From the NCBI GenBank assembly GCA_012728025.1, contig JAAYFX010000197.1, forward strand, positions 1-9,207: a DNA stretch of 9,207 nt, given 5' to 3'. Each line of letters begins with the position of its first letter. Position 1 is the stretch's first letter. The DNA comes from Clostridiales bacterium (GTDB lineage: Bacteria; Bacillota; Clostridia; Oscillospirales; Oscillospiraceae). Below are positions 4,783 to 9,207 of this stretch, piece after piece. Below the pieces are notes generated by a model. It did no database searches. It was given only the letters and a program-made list of their open reading frames with translations, and had not been told where the DNA came from. The translations under genes were made by a program, and so were the position numbers.

Positions 4783-7095
4783 TTATTCTTCGCTCTCTTT
4801 TTCTGCCGCCTTTGCGGTTGCTGTCTTTTTGGCGGCAGGTTTTGCGGCTGCCGACTTTTTTGCTGGGGTTTTTTCAGCCTTTTTTACGGGAGCCTTTTCG
4901 GACTTTTTGTCCGCTTCAGCTTTCTCCTCATCGGCCTTTTCGGTTTTTTCCTCGGTCTTCTCCTCACCCTCGGCAGCGGCCTTTTTACGGTAGCCCCTTT
5001 TATCCTCAGGTAAAAACGCCGTACACTGCTCGTTTACACAGAAGGGAGTTTTTCTGCCTCTGCCAGAGAGTTTAAACATACTCTTTCCACATTCGGGGCA
5101 AACGTCTTTAACAGGCACATCCCAAGTCATAAAGCCGCAATCTGCCCCTCTTTCACAGGCGTAATAGGTATATCCTTTTTTAGAGGTGCGTTTTAAAATG
5201 CGGCTGCCGCATTTTGGGCATTTGCCAGGCATTTCAATAACTATGGGCTTTGTAAAATCACAGTCGGGGTAGGCTGGACAGGCAAGAAAGCGGCCAAAAC
5301 GCCCTGATTTTATAACCATTTGCTTGCCGCATTTGTCGCAATATTCGTCGGAAAGCTCTACTGGGATTTTAATATGCTGTCCTTCAAGGGCCTTTTCCGC
5401 ATCATTTAATGCCTTGTCAAAACCCTCGTAAAAATCTTCTAAAACATCTTTCCAGTCCCTTTTGCCATCCTCGACACTGTCGAGAGTGTCCTCCATTCTG
5501 GCAGTGAACTTAAGGTCAACAATATCCGGAAAGCGCTCCTCCATAAGGCCGGTTATAACTTCGCCTAAAACCGTGGGCTTTAAGTGCTTGCCCTCTTTCA
5601 CCACATATTCCCTCGAGGTTATGGTACTTATGGTGGGTGCGTATGTGCTTGGCCGCCCTATTCCCTTTTCCTCCATGGCACGGATGAGGGTTGCCTCTGT
5701 ATAGCGGGAAGGCGGCTGGGTAAATTGCTGCTCCTTTTCAAGCTTTTCAAGGCGCATTTTTTCCCCTTCGGAAAGGTCGGGCAGGGCCTTTTGCCTTTCT
5801 GCCGGTTCCTCATCGGGCTTTTCTTCATAAACAGCGGTATATCCGGAAAACTTTATTTCCGAATGGTTCGCCCTGAAAACATAGCCTGCGGAAACAGCGT
5901 CTATGGTCACGCTGTCATAAACGGCATTTGACATCTGACTTGCGGTAAAGCGCCCCCAGATAAGGCGGTAAAGCCTGTATTGGTCGGGACTTAGGTCTTT
6001 TTTTATGGATTCCGGTGTGAAGTAAACATTGCTTGGCCGAATGGCTTCGTGGGCATCCTGAGCGCCGGACTTTTTTTTGAAAACTCTGGGCTTTCCGGGG
6101 TAATACTGCTCACCGTAGCGATTTTTTATAAAATCTGCTGCGTCCTTTGTGGCATCGTCGGACAAACGAAGGGAGTCGGTTCTCATATAGGTTATGATAC
6201 CAACTGTGCCCTCGCCGCTTATATCTATGCCTTCATAAAGCTGCTGGGCAACACTCATGGTGCGGCGGGGTGTCATGCCAAGTCTGCGTGAAGCCTCCTG
6301 CTGAAGGGTGGAGGTAATGAAGGGTGGTGCGGGAGAGCGCTGCTTTTCCCCCCGCTTTACGGATTTAATAGAAAACTCATTCTTTGAGATTTCACTGATT
6401 ACCTTTTCAACCTCTTCCTCGCTGCGAAGCTCAAGCTTTTTACTCTCGTTTCCGTAAAACCTAGCGATAAAACCCCCATCTTTTTCAAGCCGCTCTAAAA
6501 ATACATCCAACAGCCAATATTCCTCAGGGGTAAAGGATTTTATTTCATTTTCTCTGTCAACCACCATACGGGTTGCAACAGACTGTACACGTCCGGCAGA
6601 TAGCCCCCGACGCACCTTTCTCCATAAAAGGGGGCTTAGCTTATAGCCCACTATGCGGTCTAAAATACGTCTTGCCTGTTGGGCATCCACAAGGTCAGAG
6701 TCTATGTCACGGGGGGACTGTATGCTTTCGTTTACAACCTTTTTTGTAATTTCGTTAAAGGTGACACGTCTTGCCTTCTCGTCAGATAGCTCCAGCATTT
6801 CTTTTAAGTGCCAAGATATAGCCTCGCCTTCTCTATCAGGGTCAGTGGCAAGATAGACAAGGTCTGCGGCCTCGGCCTTCTTTTGAAGGTCTTCTATAAT
6901 TTCCTCCCGCCCCTTTACAGGCTGGTAGTCCGGCTCAAAGCCGTTTTCAATGTCAACTCCCATGGTGCTTTTGGGAAGGTCACGCAAATGCCCCATGGAT
7001 GCAACAACTTGATAGTCCGGACCAAGATATTTTTCAATGGTTCTCGCCTTTGCCGGAGATTCAACGATTACCAAATTTGTCTTTGCTTTAGCCAT
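4783..7095 (-). CDS. topA: DNA topoisomerase I (type IA)
   Basis: Topoisomerase I relaxes negative supercoils by transient single-strand cleavage. The 770-residue product has an N-terminal TOPRIM domain with VIVESPAKARTIEKYLG at 9-25 (Glu12) and the metal-binding DPDREGE at 85-91 (Asp85, Asp87, Glu89). The DNA-linking tyrosine is Tyr303 in ITYMRTDS. Three four-cysteine zinc ribbons lie at about 586-691, starting CDKCGKQM, CPKCGSRI and CPECGKSM. After them comes a 72-residue Lys/Ala/Glu-rich tail (699-770) with no cysteines. I chose the ATG at 7093-7095 (MAKAKTNL). An in-frame GTG 12 nt earlier overlaps both the dprA stop and the ribosome site and is unlikely. The gap to dprA is 8 nt. Confidence 0.97.
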   Translation of the reverse strand: MAKAKTNLVIVESPAKARTIEKYLGPDYQVVASMGHLRDLPKSTMGVDIENGFEPDYQPVKGREEIIEDLQKKAEAADLVYLATDPDREGEAISWHLKEMLELSDEKARRVTFNEITKKVVNESIQSPRDIDSDLVDAQQARRILDRIVGYKLSPLLWRKVRRGLSAGRVQSVATRMVVDRENEIKSFTPEEYWLLDVFLERLEKDGGFIARFYGNESKKLELRSEEEVEKVISEISKNEFSIKSVKRGEKQRSPAPPFITSTLQQEASRRLGMTPRRTMSVAQQLYEGIDISGEGTVGIITYMRTDSLRLSDDATKDAADFIKNRYGEQYYPGKPRVFKKKSGAQDAHEAIRPSNVYFTPESIKKDLSPDQYRLYRLIWGRFTASQMSNAVYDSVTIDAVSAGYVFRANHSEIKFSGYTAVYEEKPDEEPAERQKALPDLSEGEKMRLEKLEKEQQFTQPPSRYTEATLIRAMEEKGIGRPSTYAPTISTITSREYVVKEGKHLKPTVLGEVITGLMEERFPDIVDLKFTARMEDTLDSVEDGKRDWKDVLEDFYEGFDKALNDAEKALEGQHIKIPVELSDEYCDKCGKQMVIKSGRFGRFLACPAYPDCDFTKPIVIEMPGKCPKCGSRILKRTSKKGYTYYACERGADCGFMTWDVPVKDVCPECGKSMFKLSGRGRKTPFCVNEQCTAFLPEDKRGYRKKAAAEGEEKTEEKTEKADEEKAEADKKSEKAPVKKAEKTPAKKSAAAKPAAKKTATAKAAEKESEE
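4786..5001 (-). other. Lys/Ala/Glu-rich C-terminal tail of TopA
   Basis: Codons 699-770 of topA encode a low-complexity tail. Its first half mixes Glu and Lys (EKTEEKTEKADEEKAEADKK) and its second half is Ala/Lys/Pro-rich with histone-H1-like AKK and KKA repeats (for example PAKKSAAAKPAAKKT). It follows the last zinc ribbon cysteine (Cys691). Such basic tails on bacterial topoisomerase I are known to aid DNA binding in some lineages; here that role is inferred. The stretch is in frame, ends at TAA, and uses the same codon style as the rest of the gene. Confidence 0.8.
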
Positions 7096-7100
7096 AAATG

Positions 7101-7108
7101 ACCTCACT
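7101..7108 (-). promoter_or_regulatory. Ribosome binding site that fixes the topA start
   Basis: AGTGAGGT on the minus strand ends 5 nt before ATG 7093-7095 and contains the dprA stop codon TGA (7104-7106). Terminating dprA ribosomes would be placed to restart on topA. Confidence 0.7.
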
Positions 7109-8384
7109 TTTTGATTATGTTAAGAGTGAAGCGTTTTCCGCTTTCCTGAGTGACAACACCTTTTATTTGCAAAACTGTAAGCTCCGAGAGTACCTCCGGC
7201 GCTGTAAGCTTTGATTCGTCTATGATGTCATCAACGTGTTTTGAGCCTTTGTCCATGACCGACACTATTTGAAGCTGTCTTTGAGTCAGGGATTTTAGCT
7301 GTTCTTCTAAGTCACTATATTCCTGATGGGTTTTATTGTCAACGGCCTTTCGGCCGGTTTTGACCCTAAGCATGGCAAAGCCTTTGCCGTTTTCCTCCGG
7401 TTGCGGCTTTGTTTTCACAGGTGTTTTTATATGGCGGCAGTCTTTGCTCCTTACCTCGCCGTCATGGGATACTTCAAGCTTTTCCGGCTCTGGCTGTCTT
7501 AGCTTTTCGGGGAAAAGAGCCTCAAATTCCTGCATAAGCTCCCAGCCGTTTGTAACAAGTATGGCCCCTTCACGGATAAGACGGTTTGAGCCAACGAAAC
7601 TTGGAGCATCGGCATTGCCAGGGACGGCAAAAACCTCCCGCCCTTGGTCTAAGGCTCTGGAAGCTGTTATAAGAGCACCGCTTCTGGCAGGAGCTTCGAT
7701 AATTGTAACCCCAAGGGAAAGGCCGCTTATAATGCGGTTTCGCTCGGGGAAAAAGCGGCTTTGGCCCACAGTTTTCGGCGGATATTCGCTAATAAGGGCA
7801 CCGGCTATGGCAACATCATCAAAAAGCTGAGTGTTCCAAGAGGGATAAATCTGGTCAATCCCACAGCCTAAAACCCCAAGGCAACTGCCGCCTCCACGCA
7901 GTGCGCCTTCAGCGGCGGCACTGTCCACTCCGGCGGCAAGGCCTGTTACCACAAGTCCCCCTGCTTTTGTAACTTCAAAGCCCATTTTTCTTGCCATTTT
8001 CAATCCATAGGCTGTTGCTCCCCGAGTTCCGACTATTGCGATTGCCGCCTGCTCATCCACAGCGGGCAGCCTGCCCTTCACATAAAGGACGACGGGAGGG
8101 TCAGAGATGTTCTTTAGTCTTTCGGGGTAAATAGCATCTTTTAAAGTGATAATTGCAATGTTGTCTCTATGGCAAAGCTCTAAAATGGTGTTTGTCCTAT
8201 CAAGGCTTTTATCGGAAAGAAGAAGTCGCTCTGCCTCGCTTAAGCCACAGCGTCCTGAAAGCTGCCTGTCATCGGCAAAATATAAGCTTTCCGGCTCTCC
8301 AAATTCACTTATAAGGGCAGACCTGCTTTTCGGCTTTAAATCCGTAAGAGAAGAAAGCCACACCCAGTATCTAAGAGATGACAC
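7104..8384 (-). CDS. dprA: DNA-processing protein DprA (Smf)
   Basis: DprA binds incoming single-stranded DNA during natural transformation and loads RecA onto it. It is also widely kept in species not known to be transformable. With the start chosen here the product has 426 residues. An N-terminal helical region opens SSLRYWVWLSSL. The Rossmann-like DprA core spans about 112-285 and includes AIVGTRGATAYG, TGLAAGVDSAAAEGAL, VLGCGIDQIYP, GALISEYPP, FPERNRIISGLSLGV, RSGALIT, DQGREVFAVPG and SNRLIREGA. A poorly conserved linker of about 70 residues follows, and a winged-helix domain at about 366-424 closes the protein. The GTG at 8382-8384 has AAAGGGGGGA 6 nt upstream and gives the usual family N-terminus. 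An in-frame GTG 39 nt earlier would overlap the methyltransferase gene. topA follows after 8 nt. Confidence 0.95.
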   Translation of the reverse strand: MSSLRYWVWLSSLTDLKPKSRSALISEFGEPESLYFADDRQLSGRCGLSEAERLLLSDKSLDRTNTILELCHRDNIAIITLKDAIYPERLKNISDPPVVLYVKGRLPAVDEQAAIAIVGTRGATAYGLKMARKMGFEVTKAGGLVVTGLAAGVDSAAAEGALRGGGSCLGVLGCGIDQIYPSWNTQLFDDVAIAGALISEYPPKTVGQSRFFPERNRIISGLSLGVTIIEAPARSGALITASRALDQGREVFAVPGNADAPSFVGSNRLIREGAILVTNGWELMQEFEALFPEKLRQPEPEKLEVSHDGEVRSKDCRHIKTPVKTKPQPEENGKGFAMLRVKTGRKAVDNKTHQEYSDLEEQLKSLTQRQLQIVSVMDKGSKHVDDIIDESKLTAPEVLSELTVLQIKGVVTQESGKRFTLNIIKK

Positions 8385-8390
8385 CCAAAG

Positions 8391-8400
8391 TCCCCCCTTT
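8391..8400 (-). promoter_or_regulatory. Ribosome binding site that fixes the dprA start
   Basis: AAAGGGGGGA lies 6 nt before GTG 8382-8384 and overlaps the stop codon of the preceding methyltransferase gene. It excludes the earlier GTG (8421-8423), which lies upstream of the site and has no clear site of its own. Confidence 0.7.
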
Positions 8401-9154
8401 ATCGGTTTCTGGACATTTCCCACATAACTATCGAAGCCGCAACAGCGGCATTAAGGGATTCGCTTTCGGGTTGCATGGGGATTATGACTTCACCCTCGCA
8501 GATGGATAAAAGCTCCTTCGACAAGCCGGAGCCTTCGCTTCCTATGGCAACCGCCGTATTTCCCATATCAATTTTTCTAATGTCCTCTGCCTTATCTGAA
8601 AGGGCGGCTCCAATAAGGCGCAGTCCATTTCGGCTTACATAATCTTTTAGTTCCCCTATACTCATAAGGCTGACCTTTTGGCGGAAAACAGCCCCCATGG
8701 TAGCTCTGACCGTTTTTGGATTATATATGTCGGCGCAGTCTCCCACAAGGATTACAAGCTCTGTTCCCATGGCCTTTGCCGTACGGATTACAGTGCCCAC
8801 ATTGCCAGGGTCTTGAAGGTTTTCAAGGATTATTGCCTGAGCGCCCTCGGGGTATACCTGAGCTTTTACAGGAATTTTTACAGAAAACAGCGGTCCCGAA
8901 GAGTTTTTTAAAGGAGAAATATTTTGGATTAGTTCTGCCGGACAGGAGTATTCAGAAGTTTCATGAGGCAGCGCTGCTGTCTTTTCCCCGCCCCAAAGCA
9001 CACAAGAAATATCCGCACCGGAGTCTAGTGCCTCACGCAAAAGCTTTTCCCCGTCACATAAAAACTCACCGGCATTTCTCCTGTAAGAGCTGTCTGCCCC
9101 TAAGTTTTTCATATGGATAATTATTTTGTTTTTCCGAGAGCTAATACGCTCCAT
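8399..9154 (-). CDS. SpoU/TrmH-family RNA 2'-O-ribose methyltransferase (YsgA-like)
   Basis: This enzyme family transfers a methyl group from SAM to a ribose 2'-OH in rRNA or tRNA. The 251-residue product has an N-terminal substrate-binding region (ISSRKNKIIIHMKNL..., then GEFLCDGEKLLREAL at 29-43). The SPOUT domain follows with all three family motifs: ENLQDPGNVGTVIRTA at 111-126, VAIGSEGSGLS at 202-212, and IIPMQPESESLNAAVAASIVMWE at 224-246. These form the knotted SAM site and usually act in a dimer. The overall form is that of the YsgA-like or RlmB-like subgroup. The exact modified nucleotide cannot be told from sequence, so no symbol is given. The ATG (9152-9154) has an AAGGAG site 5 nt upstream. 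dprA begins 14 nt after its stop, so it probably heads this operon. Confidence 0.93.
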   Translation of the reverse strand: MERISSRKNKIIIHMKNLGADSSYRRNAGEFLCDGEKLLREALDSGADISCVLWGGEKTAALPHETSEYSCPAELIQNISPLKNSSGPLFSVKIPVKAQVYPEGAQAIILENLQDPGNVGTVIRTAKAMGTELVILVGDCADIYNPKTVRATMGAVFRQKVSLMSIGELKDYVSRNGLRLIGAALSDKAEDIRKIDMGNTAVAIGSEGSGLSKELLSICEGEVIIPMQPESESLNAAVAASIVMWEMSRNR

Positions 9155-9167
9155 ATTTTCTCCTTAG

Positions 9168-9206
9168 AAAAATATAAAAGGCTGCGGCGGGGCAAACCGC
9201 CCTGCC
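9168..9206 (-). terminator. Probable intrinsic terminator upstream of the methyltransferase gene
   Basis: On the minus strand a G/C-rich hairpin has arms GGCGG and CCGCC (9197-9201 with 9186-9190), a 6-nt loop, and outer arms GGC/GCC (9204-9206 with 9180-9182) across a small internal loop. It is followed by the T-rich run TTTTATATTTTT (9168-9179). This fits a rho-independent terminator for a minus-strand gene beyond base 9207. It could instead be an attenuator before the methyltransferase operon. The run is interrupted by two A residues and I see no clear promoter after it. Confidence 0.5.
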
Positions 9207-9207
9207 A

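Noticed and set aside
4364..4993. A 209-codon plus-strand ORF opposite topA and trmFO
   Set aside because: Its Phe/Ala/Ser-rich product is the reverse-strand image of the Lys/Ala/Glu tail of TopA. It has no domain, and it overlaps two certain genes.
7096..7107. Longer topA start at GTG 7105-7107
   Set aside because: The codon lies within the ribosome site for ATG 7093-7095 and would add four residues not typical of the family.
7336..7830. A 164-codon plus-strand ORF opposite dprA
   Set aside because: It lies entirely antisense to the conserved DprA core, has no recognisable motif, and is the frame image of a real gene.
8385..8423. Longer dprA start at GTG 8421-8423
   Set aside because: It overlaps the upstream methyltransferase gene and spans the strong ribosome site for GTG 8382-8384. 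The shorter protein also begins as DprA normally does.
1..9207. Mobile element, CRISPR array, tRNA/rRNA or novel defence system
   Set aside because: No terminal repeats, transposase or integrase, direct-repeat array or RNA gene was seen. All long minus-strand frames are housekeeping genes apart from the radical SAM gene.

Overview
This 9.2-kb window carries nine protein-coding genes, all read from the minus strand and packed almost without gaps. The gene set and order are those of a Gram-positive anaerobe of the class Clostridia. The evidence is the Bacillota-type plsX-acpP-rnc-(radical SAM)-smc series, the folate/FAD-dependent TrmFO, strong AGGAGG-type Shine-Dalgarno sites with frequent GTG/TTG starts, and moderate G+C. 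An Oscillospirales-like genome is possible, but I cannot fix the family from sequence alone.

Reading in the direction of transcription (right to left): a terminator-like hairpin sits at the right edge. Then come a SpoU/TrmH-family RNA 2'-O-methyltransferase (8399-9154), dprA (7104-8384), topA (4783-7095), trmFO (3439-4761), plsX (2430-3455), acpP (2129-2365), rnc (1395-2090), an Elp3-like radical SAM protein (412-1416), and the first 66 codons of smc (1-200), which runs off the left edge.

The right half handles nucleic acids: rRNA/tRNA methylation, DNA uptake and recombination, and supercoiling. The left half holds phospholipid/fatty-acid genes (plsX, acpP), RNA processing (rnc) and chromosome condensation (smc). 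The two blocks join at a 17-nt trmFO/plsX overlap. Most junctions are overlaps or gaps of at most 38 nt, so the genes are probably co-transcribed. Two good sigma-A-type promoters appear in the only two wider gaps: before acpP (TTGACA-N17-TATTAT) and before smc (TTGCAA-N17-TATAAT). They suggest that acpP and smc have extra transcription of their own. The smc promoter precedes a leader of roughly 160 nt with a hairpin and an uninterrupted in-frame ORF.

I corrected four starts against Shine-Dalgarno positions: dprA begins at a GTG (8384), topA at an ATG (7095), rnc at an ATG (2090) and trmFO at a TTG (4761). I found no mobile element, CRISPR array, tRNA or rRNA, and no convincing new system. This is a conserved housekeeping cluster whose more interesting points are the smc leader, the histone-like TopA tail, the acpP promoter and the uncharacterised radical SAM gene.
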